From the NCBI RefSeq assembly GCF_000023885.1, contig NC_013165.1:1302001-1366000 (forward strand): 64,000 nucleotides of DNA, written 5' to 3'. This DNA is from Slackia heliotrinireducens DSM 20476. GTDB lineage: Bacteria > Actinomycetota > Coriobacteriia > Coriobacteriales > Eggerthellaceae. The notes under the pieces are model-generated. The model searched no databases. It was not told the origin of the DNA and saw only the letters and a program-made list of their open reading frames with translations. Shown piece after piece: positions 8,401 to 18,100 of the stretch. The translations under genes and the position numbers were made by a program. Numbering within the stretch: the stretch's first letter is position 1; each line of letters opens with the position of its first letter.

Positions 8401-11092
8401 GGACTCCTACGGCATCACGCCTAAGGTCATCAGCGGCTACACCTTCGACCACGGCAACAACGAAGACTATACATTCACGTACAACCTCTACTACAACCGC
8501 AACACGTACACCATCGACTACTACTACGGCTCCACCAGACTCGACACCATCAGCAACGTGAAGTTCGACGCCAACATCAACAAGGCGCCCTACATTTGGA
8601 CCCCCACGGCAGAGCAGTGCGGCGTGGACTCCGACTACACCTTCGCTGGCTGGTACGCCGACTCTGGTCTCACCACGCCGTACAACTTCTCGACCATGCC
8701 CGCGTCCAACCTGGTGCTTTATGCCAAGTGGACTCCGCCCACCTTCGACGTCACGTTTGTTGATGGCGAGGACGCCTCAACGGTCTACAGCACTGTCGAG
8801 GACGTTGCAAAGTACAGCATGGTTTCCGCTCCCTCCGAGACTCCGTCCAAGGACGGCTATGTCTTCGACGGTTGGTATACGACCGCAGATGGTAGTGAGC
8901 TCTTCCAGTGGACGACGCAAATCACCGAAAACACGACCATCTATGCGCACTGGACGCCAAAGACGCTGTCCTACACCGTCAAGTATGTGGATCAGGCTGG
9001 AAACGACGTTGCCTCTCCGAAGACCATCACCAACCCGACCTTTACTGTTGGTCAGGAGATTACTGAGCAGGCGGTTGCCGTTGCAGGTTTCCGCCCGCAG
9101 GACAACAGCATGACTCTGAGCCTTTCGGGCAACGACACTGACAACGTCATCACCTTCGTATACATTCCGAAGTCGGAGACGACCAGCTATAAGGTTCGTT
9201 ACGTCATCGCTGACGGTGAGACTGGCGCCGGTACTGCAGTTGCAGCCGAGAAGAACCTTACGGGTGTCCCGGGTGACACCACGTCTGTCATCGAGCTGGC
9301 TGCAGCGGTCGACTATGACGCGCTGTATGAGGCAGTACCCGAGCTGAACGGCGTGGAGTTCTTCCCCGACGCGGTCGAGAAGGAGCTCGTTCTGGCCGCT
9401 GACGAGGCTCAGAACGTTCTTACGTTCTACTACTCCAGCTTCAAGAACGTTAAGGTCACCGTCAACTACGTTGACATGAACGGCGACCCGATTCCTGGCA
9501 TGGATTCGCACACCGAGGTTCTGAAGGTCGGCAAGACCTTCACGCTCGCCCGCACGCCCATTGCTGGCTGGGAGCTCTATGCCGCCGTTGAGGGAAGCGG
9601 CACTACTGGCACTGCTGCCGGCAGCAGCTACAAGATCACTGACGAAGTTGCTGCTGGCGACGGCCTGACCTTCACGCTGGTCTACCAGAAGAAGGCCACC
9701 ATCACCGTGAACAGCCAGAGCAGGACATACAACGGTGAGGTGCTGACGCTTCCTGCAGCCCTGAACGACCAGGTGACCGTCGAGGGTCTGCTCGACAGCG
9801 ACACGCTGACCGCCCTTGAGTACACGTACACTAACGCCGACGCCGAGAACGGTCGTCGCAACGCCGGCACCGCCACGGTGACGCCGAAGAACGCCACCAT
9901 CATTGGCAAGGGTGCAACCAACTCGAACTACTACAAGGTTCGCTACATCAGCGGCACCCTCGAGGTGACCAAGATCAACGTTACCGTCCGTATCGAGCCT
10001 GACCGCTGGACTGGCGCGAAGTACAACGGCACTGAGTACAAGGCTGGTTTCACTAACAGCAACAAGCGTGTCGAAGACTATATCCTCATAAGCGACGACG
10101 GCTATGCGAACGCGCATCGTAATGATATCTGGAACACTATCAAGGGTCTCGAGGGCGTTAACGAGGGCGGCGCTGGCCTCGGCTATTACGGCATCGCCAA
10201 GACTGACGCTGGCGACTACACCTACAATATTGGATTCACCGACGCCATGCTGCCTGAGGACAACAACTACAGCGTGAACCTGTTTGTCCGCTCGGGCCGC
10301 CTGCAGATCCTGCCTGCCGAGCTGACGGTTACCACGGGTTCTGCTGAGAAGGCCTACGACGGAACTGCGCTAACCAAAGACGAGGCGAGTCTTCGCGGCC
10401 TGGTTGCTGCTGACGAGGGCAAGGCTACCGTCGCCGCTACAGGCACCATCACCGATCCTGGTTCTGCGCCCAACAGCTACACCATCACGTGGGGCGATGT
10501 TAATCCTAGCAACTACACCATTAAGGAAAACCTCGGTACCCTTACGGTTACGGAGGCAACCCTGAACGTCACTGTTGCCGACAAGACCGTCACCTACAAC
10601 GGCGAGGAGCAGAATGGCTATGCCCAGACCGATTCCTCGGAGTATACGGTTACCGGTCTTGCAAATGGCCATACTTTGAACATCGAATACACGCCCGCCA
10701 AGGGTACGGATGCGGGCACGTATGAGAACGGGTCGTTTGCGGAGACGTTTACCGTCACTGATGCTGATGACAAGGATGTCACTGAGTACTACACGCTCGG
10801 CATTCTGACGCCTGGCAAGCTGACGATTGAGAAGCTGCCTGTTGTCGTTACTATCGTGGGCGAGCACGAAACCAGCGTTTACGATGGCATTACGCACGGT
10901 GTTTCCGGATTTACTGCCGAGGCCGATAATTCGCTTTCCCTACAGTCAACCAACGTAGGCGTGACCGCGCTTGCGCGAGCTGCGGAAAGTGGCGTCGGCC
11001 ATGAACAAATGGCGGAGCACCCTTTCCACTTTGGGCCATTTCTCCTCGGCCCGCTTGACCCTGAACAGGTACGCGTACCAGTTCAGATATGA
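5411..11092 (+). CDS. N-terminal fragment of the split adhesin (secreted, unanchored)
   Basis: 1,893 codons; genuine adhesin sequence ends at 10937 and the last 51 codons read into the insertion element. Residues 1-45 form a signal peptide (basic start, hydrophobic ALAILLTISLSMMTWNA, cleavage near AFA-GE). Residues about 48-135 are Glu/Ala/Ser/Asp-rich. Residues about 290-1190 hold repeated beta modules of the InlB B-repeat/Listeria-Bacteroides type (for example GYTFEGWYLDEACTKAAG and GYVFDGWYTTADG). Residues about 1190-1420 hold MucBP-like modules (VKYVDQAGNDVA, VNYVDMNGDPI). From about 1430 MBG-type modules begin (TYNGE, AYDGTALTKDEAS). If translated, it would be secreted without an anchor. 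Confidence 0.85.
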   Translation: MLEKSFVHISRDTRQLASKALAILLTISLSMMTWNAASISTAFAGENDESLTVTDDTLLVDGDDTQSDGEEVTTTPESEPPAESESAADPESAAEEPEASEPEAPAVDEDAEADSEAAQPEAAADEEAEETAGTLNDSYDGVAVTVSDPNGTLPADTELVLGPSSVTKEDAQAAFEDEIVDFKAVDISFVDKDGKPVKPAENVKVTLSGATVASGQTLHVLHGTEPISATIDGGSATFETKDFSPYALVVTSPVNDKAKLAATRDAKAGEDEATEEGGEEAAPETWTVTFYDRNANVVNAIEVVKGEAIGDLPDVPYYEDNTGVWYVGSYDNYGTPTYGEGPISSTYIPTENTSIIPKYELINYTVTFYTDETKSKVVDTRTVNADSNYGVNDMPTVPTKTGYSSKWVYSGGDFDNTVAVSGDTDVWADYTQNTFTVTYMVESEPYQTDTYYYGDVITSEDLPSDPAIEGKQFIGWRLNDAEFTGGEVKSNLTVTAEFESEYKVSFTVEDTGEVLSQYYRNDGEAIGTMPQNPFVAGKVFEKWVDSETGEEVTAATVVNGDMTVVAQFRTIDIYNIKAEYYYLNDRGEEVIFNTDLIQTDKLPYTITAPASTQTDSTEVSGGPVYYATNQVVEVAADDFDGDTATVRIEYVEHTAEYDFVYMLKNLDGNGYTEIDRTEDVKGVLHSTVTPTVKSYDYAAFESAETAEITQATGQEVHVYYTRKNFPVSYDSTGGSYVAGATVPYGTEYTVSSADPTRDGYTFEGWYLDEACTKAAGSTVTVNGETTLYANWEGDEVDYTIVYMFEKYNDTGTQSSYVYDNSRTGTGTVGTTVQASSAPSVTRTGWEVDTTKNASSSVVIAADGSSVLYVYYKLTEYTMTFDRNHQSRVSDYIIRPNGTTTTNTYSFNVKLGQDISSLWPSAGSNYYSFMGWQKNGQGTRYVTKQLIMNTDLLPSSGKTQNWKASWGNAYTFTVNYYLQNADDDGYTRSETYSQTYNADSYGITPKVISGYTFDHGNNEDYTFTYNLYYNRNTYTIDYYYGSTRLDTISNVKFDANINKAPYIWTPTAEQCGVDSDYTFAGWYADSGLTTPYNFSTMPASNLVLYAKWTPPTFDVTFVDGEDASTVYSTVEDVAKYSMVSAPSETPSKDGYVFDGWYTTADGSELFQWTTQITENTTIYAHWTPKTLSYTVKYVDQAGNDVASPKTITNPTFTVGQEITEQAVAVAGFRPQDNSMTLSLSGNDTDNVITFVYIPKSETTSYKVRYVIADGETGAGTAVAAEKNLTGVPGDTTSVIELAAAVDYDALYEAVPELNGVEFFPDAVEKELVLAADEAQNVLTFYYSSFKNVKVTVNYVDMNGDPIPGMDSHTEVLKVGKTFTLARTPIAGWELYAAVEGSGTTGTAAGSSYKITDEVAAGDGLTFTLVYQKKATITVNSQSRTYNGEVLTLPAALNDQVTVEGLLDSDTLTALEYTYTNADAENGRRNAGTATVTPKNATIIGKGATNSNYYKVRYISGTLEVTKINVTVRIEPDRWTGAKYNGTEYKAGFTNSNKRVEDYILISDDGYANAHRNDIWNTIKGLEGVNEGGAGLGYYGIAKTDAGDYTYNIGFTDAMLPEDNNYSVNLFVRSGRLQILPAELTVTTGSAEKAYDGTALTKDEASLRGLVAADEGKATVAATGTITDPGSAPNSYTITWGDVNPSNYTIKENLGTLTVTEATLNVTVADKTVTYNGEEQNGYAQTDSSEYTVTGLANGHTLNIEYTPAKGTDAGTYENGSFAETFTVTDADDKDVTEYYTLGILTPGKLTIEKLPVVVTIVGEHETSVYDGITHGVSGFTAEADNSLSLQSTNVGVTALARAAESGVGHEQMAEHPFHFGPFLLGPLDPEQVRVPVQI
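10929..10937. repeat. Target-site duplication, left copy
   Basis: ATTCGCTTT, identical to 12115-12123 on the other side of the element. IS1595-family elements are known for 8-bp duplications; the ninth base may be chance or part of the end. Confidence 0.85.
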
Positions 11093-11944
11093 CTGCAGGT
11101 TCTTGACGTCCATGCCGACGTAGCCGTGCAGGTAGCGCCTGATCCAGGAGCACAGGTTGTTCACCATCGCCATCTTCTCGAGGTACTCCGGGTCCTTCGT
11201 GTCGGCCTTGTAGGGCCGGTCGACGCCCTTCACGGCCTTCACCAGCGACTTGTGGGACTTCTCCATGTCGTGGAAGATCTCGGAGCCCTCGGCGATGCTG
11301 GCCTGCAGCGCGTCCTTGATGCGCCTGGCCGAGGGCTTGCCGTGGCCGCAGCGCACGGCGACCACGTTCTTGTGGACGTCGATCGCGACCGCTATGCAGA
11401 CCTTGTCCTTGCTCAGGCCCCTCTTCGGCCTCCAGCCCGGGCCTCCCTTCAGGTCGGAGTCCGTGACGTACATCTCGTCTATCCAGACCTTGTCCCGCAG
11501 GACGATGCGGTCCTGGTAGCCGTCTATCGTGCTCATGACCCGGTGGCGCCACTCCCAGGCCGTCTGGTGCGACATCCCGCAGAGCTCCGCCGCAGCGTCG
11601 AGCTGCACGTTGTAGCACATGAGGCGGATGAAGAGGACCCATGCGGACAGGGGCTTCTTCGAGGATTCGAATATCGTGCCGGCCAACGACGTGTACTTGC
11701 GACCGCAGTCGCGGCATTCCCAGAACCTGCGGCCGGCACCCGTGCGGCCTCGGCCGACGGTCTCGCCGGAACCGCATCTCGGGCACGGGGGCCGGGGCCT
11801 CCACTCGTCGGCAGCCTCGTCGTAATCTCCGACGCCGACGGACTCGCGGCACCTTCTCGTCTCGACGGCCTCTTGCAAGAGCGCGAAATCGCCCTCATCG
11901 AGGGCGTTGACCCGCTTCGCGAACGGGTTCGTACGGGTGGACAT
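10946..11944 (-). CDS. IS1595-family transposase
   Basis: 332 aa from the ATG at 11944 (MSTRTNPFAKR); a longer start at 12013 adds 23 residues but lies within an inverted repeat and lacks a ribosome site. A zinc ribbon is seen early (CPRCGSG ... CRDCGRKY), followed by the family's TSLAGTIFESSKKPL linker and a helix-turn-helix-like region (GMSHQTAWEWRHRV). The catalytic core has IDEMYV and AIDVHKNVV for the first acidic residues and an Asn/Glu-type third position in the NNLCSWIRRYL region. The product catalyses cut or copy of the element it sits in. Length is as expected for the family and no frameshift is visible. Confidence 0.9.
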   Translation of the reverse strand: MSTRTNPFAKRVNALDEGDFALLQEAVETRRCRESVGVGDYDEAADEWRPRPPCPRCGSGETVGRGRTGAGRRFWECRDCGRKYTSLAGTIFESSKKPLSAWVLFIRLMCYNVQLDAAAELCGMSHQTAWEWRHRVMSTIDGYQDRIVLRDKVWIDEMYVTDSDLKGGPGWRPKRGLSKDKVCIAVAIDVHKNVVAVRCGHGKPSARRIKDALQASIAEGSEIFHDMEKSHKSLVKAVKGVDRPYKADTKDPEYLEKMAMVNNLCSWIRRYLHGYVGMDVKNLQSYLNWYAYLFRVKRAEEKWPKVERVLRHLFMADATFRSSRKRGHAYVG

Positions 11945-11988
11945 GGCGGTATCCCATCCGCCCAGGCGCCCATCCGATCGGGATCGTC

Positions 11989-12034
11989 GCCAAACAATGG
12001 ACCGGATGGGCACCTGGGCTGATCATTGTTTGGC
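11989..12034. promoter_or_regulatory. Inverted repeat at the transposase 5' end
   Basis: A perfect 11-bp inverted repeat, GCCAAACAATG (11989-11999) and CATTGTTTGGC (12024-12034), covers the longer candidate start at 12013. It could be a transposase operator or an mRNA hairpin limiting read-through expression; its function is inferred only. Confidence 0.45.
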
Positions 12035-12114
12035 TCCGCCATTATAGCCTTTTGCACAGCACGGCGGCCGACTGCTCGGGAGTGCCTAGCATGCCTACGT
12101 TGGTTGACTGTAGG

Positions 12115-12123
12115 ATTCGCTTT
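12115..12123. repeat. Target-site duplication, right copy
   Basis: ATTCGCTTT, identical to 10929-10937. The adhesin frame resumes in this copy. Confidence 0.85.
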
Positions 12124-12173
12124 ATATAGTTGAGGGTGATGGTCGTTATTTCGACACACGGGACACTCAGTCC

Positions 12174-15100
12174 ATGGCAAGCCAAAAGGATGTTGGAACC
12201 AACACCATGGGCTTGACTGACGAAAACTTCGTCAACAACAACAATAACTTCAACGTTACCTTTGTAGTCACTGACGGCTATATAACCATCACTCCGGCCC
12301 CCGTCACCATCACTACCGGTTCCGCCAGCAAGGCTTACGACGGCACGCCTCTTACCAGTTCTGAGGCGAGCATCGCTGGTCTGGCTAGGAACGAGACGGT
12401 GACCCTAACGACGACCGGCTCCCAGACGCCGGTTGGGTATTCCAGCAACACCTATAGCATTACGTGGGACAACGCCAAGGCTACCAACTACATCGTCACC
12501 GAGAATCTCGGCACGCTGACCGTGACCAAGAGCGACGTAAAGGTTGTTCTCACGGCCCCGAGCGATTCCAAGACCTACGACGGCACCGCGTTGACCTGCG
12601 ACGGCACCGGCGAGAAGAAGGTCACGGCCACCGGCCTGCCCGAGGGCTTCACGGTTGAGGCAACCGCGACCGGCTCCCAGATCAATGCCGGCGAATCTGC
12701 TAACGTCGTGAACGATGGCTATGTCATCAAGGACGCTCAGGGTGAAGATGTTACCGACAACTTCACCAACGTGGAGAGGGTCGACGGCAAGCTGACCGTC
12801 AACAAGGCCCCCGTGACCATCACGACAGGCTCCGACTCCAAGGCCTACGACGGCACCGCCCTGACCAAGGACGAGGCGTCGATCAATGGTCTTGTGAACG
12901 ACGAGACTGCGACTGTCACCGCTACGGGTACCATCACCGAGGTTGGCAGCACGTCCAACACGTACAGCATCGACTGGGGCACCACGAACAAGGACAATTA
13001 CACCGTAACCGAAAGCCTTGGTACGCTGACGATTACCGAGAACTCCGATGAAGTGACCTTGACCGCAGCGAGCGACACCAAGGTTTACGACGGTGCCGCT
13101 TTGGCTAACGCGACCGTCACCGCCTCCGGTCTGCCCGAGGGCTTCACTTGCGAGGCCACTGCTTCTGGCAGCCAGACTGTTGCTGGCAGCAGCTCCAATG
13201 TTGTGAACGACGGTTACGTCATCAAGAACGCAGCGGGCGAGGACAAGACTGCTAACTTCACCAACGTGAAGAAGGTCAACGGTACCCTGACCGTTACCGA
13301 GAAGGGTCTCACCATCACGGCCGGCTCTGACACCAAGGTGTACGACGGCACCGCGCTGACCAAGGACAGCTACACCAGCACCGACCTTGCGACCGGCGAC
13401 AGCATCTCGTCCGTCACCGTGACCGGCTCGCAGACCGTGGTCGGCAGCTCCGACAACGTCCCGAGCGCGGCCAAGATCGTCAACGCGAACGACGAGGACG
13501 TGACCGCGTCCTACAACATCACGTACGCCAACGGCACCCTCGAGGTCACCAAGAAGACAGTCACCATCACGGCCGACTCCGACACCAAGGTGTACGACGG
13601 CACGGCCCTGACGAAGGACTCTTACACCTATACTGCCCTGGCCTCCGGAGACAGCATCTCGTCCGTCACCGTGACCGGCAGCCAGACCGAGGTGGGCAGC
13701 TCCGAAAACGTCCCGAGCGCCGCGAAGATCGTCAACTCTGCGGGCGACGACGTGACCGCCAGCTACGAGGTCACCTACGCAAACGGCACCCTCGAGGTCA
13801 CCAAGAAGACAGTCACCATCACGGCCGACAGCGACAGCAAGACCTACGACGGCACGGCCCTGACCAAGAACAGCTACACCAACACGGACTTGGCGGTCGG
13901 CGACGTCATCGACTCTGTCACCGTCACCGGCTCTCAGACAGTTGTCGGCACGAGCAATAACGTGCCTTCTGCCGCTGTCATCAAGAACGCGGCCGGTGCA
14001 GACGTGACCGCATCCTACGAGATTACCTACGTGAACGGCTCGCTCGAGGTTACGGCTAAGACCCTTACGATCACGGCCGTCAGCGACACGAAGGTGTACG
14101 ACGGCACGGCCCTGACCAAGGACTCCTACACCAACACGGCGCTGGCCGAGGGCGACTCCATCGAGTCCGTCACCGTCACCGGCTCCCAGACCGATGTCGG
14201 TACCTCCGACAACGTCCCGAGCGCGGCCAAGATCGTCAACGCGAACGACGAGGACGTGACCGCGTCCTACAACATCACCTACGCCAACGGCACGCTCGAG
14301 GTGACGAAGAAGGCCGTCACCATCACGGCCGGCTCCGACACCAAGGTCTACGACGGCACGGCCCTGAACAAGGACAGCTACACCAGCACCGATCTCGCGT
14401 CCGGCGACTCCATCGAGTCCGTCACGGTGACCGGCTCTCAGACGGTTGTCGGCACGAACGACAACGTGCCCTCCGCTGCGAAGATCGTCAACGCGGGCGG
14501 TAAGGATGTCACTTCCTGCTACGAGATTACCTACGTCAACGGCACCCTCGAGGTCACGAAGAAGGCCGTCACCATCACGGCCGACTCCGACACCAAGGTC
14601 TACGACGGCAAGGCTCTGACGAAGAACTCCTACACCAACACGGACCTGGCGGCGGGCGACTCCATCGAGTCCGTCACCGTCATCGGCTCCCAGACGGTCG
14701 TCGGCTCGAGCGCAAACGTCCCGAGCGCCGCGAAGATCGTCAACGCCGCGGGCGAGGATGTCACTTCCAGCTACGATATCACCTACGCCAACGGCACGCT
14801 GATCGTAACCAAGAATGTCGGCGTCACCATTACGGCTGACTCCGCCACAAAGGTCTACGACGGCACCGAGCTGACCAAGAACTCCTATCAGGTCGCTGGT
14901 CTTGCAGAGGGAGACTCGGTCGAGTCCGTCACCATCACCGGCTCGCAGACTGTGGCCGGCTCGAGTGACAACGTCCCGAGCGCCGCGAAGATCGTCAACG
15001 CCGCGGGCGAGGACGTCACCGAGTCCTACGAGATCATCTACGCCAACGGCACCCTCGAGGTCACCAAGAAGGCCGTCACCATCACGGCCGACTCCGCAAC

Positions 15101-18100
15101 GAAGGCGTACGACGGCACGGCCCTGACCAAGGACTCCTACACCAACACGGCGCTGGCCGAGGGCGACTCCATCGAGTCCGTCACCGTGACCGGCTCCCAG
15201 ACGACCGTCGGCAAGTCCGACAACGTCCCGAGCGCCGCGAAGATCGTCAACGCCAATGGCAAGGATGTCACCGCAAACTACACTATCGAGTATGCCAACG
15301 GCACCCTCGAGGTCACCAAGAAGGCCGTCACCATCACGGCAGGCAGCGACACGAAGGTCTACGACGGCACGGCCCTGACCAAGGACTCCTACACCAACAC
15401 GGCGCTGGCCGAGGGCGACTCTATCGAGTCCGTCACCGTCACCGGATCTCAGACCGTCGTCGGCAAGTCCGACAACGTCGCATCCGCTGCAGTCATCAAG
15501 AACGCGGCGGGCGAGGACGTCACCGCGTCCTACGAGATCACCTACGCCAACGGCACCCTCGAGGTCACCAAGAAGGCCGTCACCGTTACCATTACCGGTA
15601 ACACCGACAGCAAGGTCTACAACGGTGCTGAGCAGAGCGTCGAGGGCTACGAGGTTGAGATTTCGGACAAGCTCTACACCGAGAAAGACTTCTCCTTCTC
15701 CGGCACTGCTGTTGCCAAGGGCACGAACGTTAACGAGTACCCGATGGGCCTGGCTGAGAGCCAGTTCACCAACAACAACGACAACTTCGATGTCACGTTC
15801 GTGGTCACCGATGGCAAGCTGAGCATCACGCCCGTCACCGAAAAGGTCACGGTGACTATCATCGGTCACAATGCGACCAACCCGTATGACGGCACCGAGC
15901 ACAGCGTGTCTGGCTACGATGTAACCATCGACAACACGCTCTACACCGAGGCTGACTTCTCCAAGCCCGCCCAGGCCGATGTCAAGGCCGCTCGCACCAA
16001 CGTGGTCGAGGGTGAGGACGCCGACGGCCAGACCGACATGGGTCTGACGAAGAACGACTTCGCCAACACCTCGACGAACTTCACCAACGTCGAGTTCGTC
16101 GTGACCGACGGTTACCAGAAGATCACCCCGATCGACGTGACTGTCACCATCGTTGGCCACAACAACTCAACGACCTATGACGGCACGGCGCACACTGTGA
16201 CTGGTTACGACGTTACCAGCATTTCTAGCGACCTCTACACCGAGGCAGACTTCACCTTCTCCGGACAGGCCACTGCGTCTCGTACCGAAGAGGGCACCAC
16301 GAACATGGGCCTGACCGCTGAGCAGTTCGCGAACGCCAACACGAACTTCGGCACCGTCACCTTCAACGTGACCGACGGCTACCAGACCATCGTTCCGGTC
16401 GACGAGGTTGTCGTGACCATTACCGGCCACAACAACACTGCGGATTACGACGGCGCTGAACACAGCGTCTCCGGCTACGACGTGGAAATCAGCAACCCGC
16501 TGTACAAGGAAACCGACTTCACGTTCTCCGGCACCGCAACCGCGGCTCGCACCAACGTGGTCGAAGGCACCGACGCCGACGGCACCACCAATATGGGTCT
16601 GGCCGCTGACCAGTTCACGAATACCAACAAGAACTTCTCCAAGGTTACCTTCGTCGTGACCGACGGCTTCCAGACCATCATCCCGATTGATGTTGCCGTG
16701 ACCATTACGGGCAACAAGGATTCGAAGGTCTACAACGGCTCTGAGCAGCAGGTCGAGGGCTACACGGTATCCATTGAAAACCCGCTCTACAAGGAAACCG
16801 ACTTCACCTTCACAGGCGAGGCGGTCGCCAAGGGCACCGATGTGAACACCTATCCGATGGGCCTGGCCACTGACCAGTTCAAGAACAACAACACGAACTT
16901 CAAGACTGTCACCTTCAACGTGACCGACGGCTCGCTTGAGATCACTAAGCGCCCTGTGACGCTGACCTCCGCGACCGACACCAAGGTTTATGACGGCACC
17001 GCGCTCACCAAGAACGCCCAGACTGATGTGACCGTGGGTGGCGACGGCTTCGCCGAAGGCGAGGGCGCCACGTACAACATCACGGGCACCCAGACTGAGG
17101 TCGGCACCAGCAAGAATGCCTTCACCTACACGCTGAACGACGGCACGAAGGCCGCCAACTACGACATCACGACTGTCGAGGGCGACCTGACCGTGACCGC
17201 GCTCACCGACAAGGTGACCGTGACCATCACCGAGAACTCCGGCTCCGAGAAGTACGACGGCGCCGAGAAGACGGTCACTGGCTACACGGTGTCCATCGAC
17301 AACAATCTGTACAAGGAAAGCGACTTCACGTTCTCCGGTAACGCCACCGTCAAGGGCACCGATGCCGGCAGCTACCCGATGGAGCTCAAGGCGAGCGACT
17401 TCACCAACATCAGCAAGAACTTCTCCAACGTCGAGTTCGTCATCGTCGACGGCACGCTCGAAATCTCGAAGCGCACCGTCACCCTGACTTCCGGCAATGC
17501 TGAAAAGGTCTACGATGGCACCCCGCTGACCAATAGCGAGGTCACCGTGGGCGGCGACGGCTTCGCGACAGGCGAGGGCGCGACCTACGACGTGACCGGT
17601 TCCAGGACTACAATCGGCTCTAGCAAGAACGCCTTCACCTACACGCTGAGCGGCAACACCAAGGCCGGCAACTATGACATCTCTACGGTTGAAGGCACGC
17701 TCACGGTGAAGAAGGTCGAGAACGAGATCGTCATCACCGCCGACTCTAACAGCAAGGTCTACGACGGCACAGCGCTGACCGACAACGGCTACACCTACAC
17801 CCAGGGCATCCTGGCCGAGGGCGACGTGCTCACGGCCGTGGTCGAGGGCGCCATCACCGATGCGGGCACCGCCGACAACGTGGTGACCAGCTACAAGGTC
17901 ATGCGCGGCGAGACCGACGTCACCGAGAACTACACCTTCGGCGAGAGCGTGAAGGGCACCCTCACGGTAACCAAGCGTCCCGTGACGCTGACCTCCGCGA
18001 CCGCTTCCAAGACTTACGACGGCACTCCTCTGACCAACAACGAAGTGACCGTGGGCGGCGAAGGCTTCGCGGACGGCGAGGGCGCAACCTACACCGTGAC

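Larger units (their letters stand above)
10938..12114. mobile_element. IS1595-family insertion sequence, 1,177 bp
   Basis: The ends are 22-bp perfect inverted repeats (left 10939-10960, beginning CCTACAGTCAACC; right 12093-12114). A 9-bp direct repeat flanks them. The element carries a single transposase gene on the minus strand whose stop codon lies inside the left repeat. Insertion is antiparallel to the adhesin gene. The perfect repeats and intact transposase suggest a recent, possibly still active element. Confidence 0.92.
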
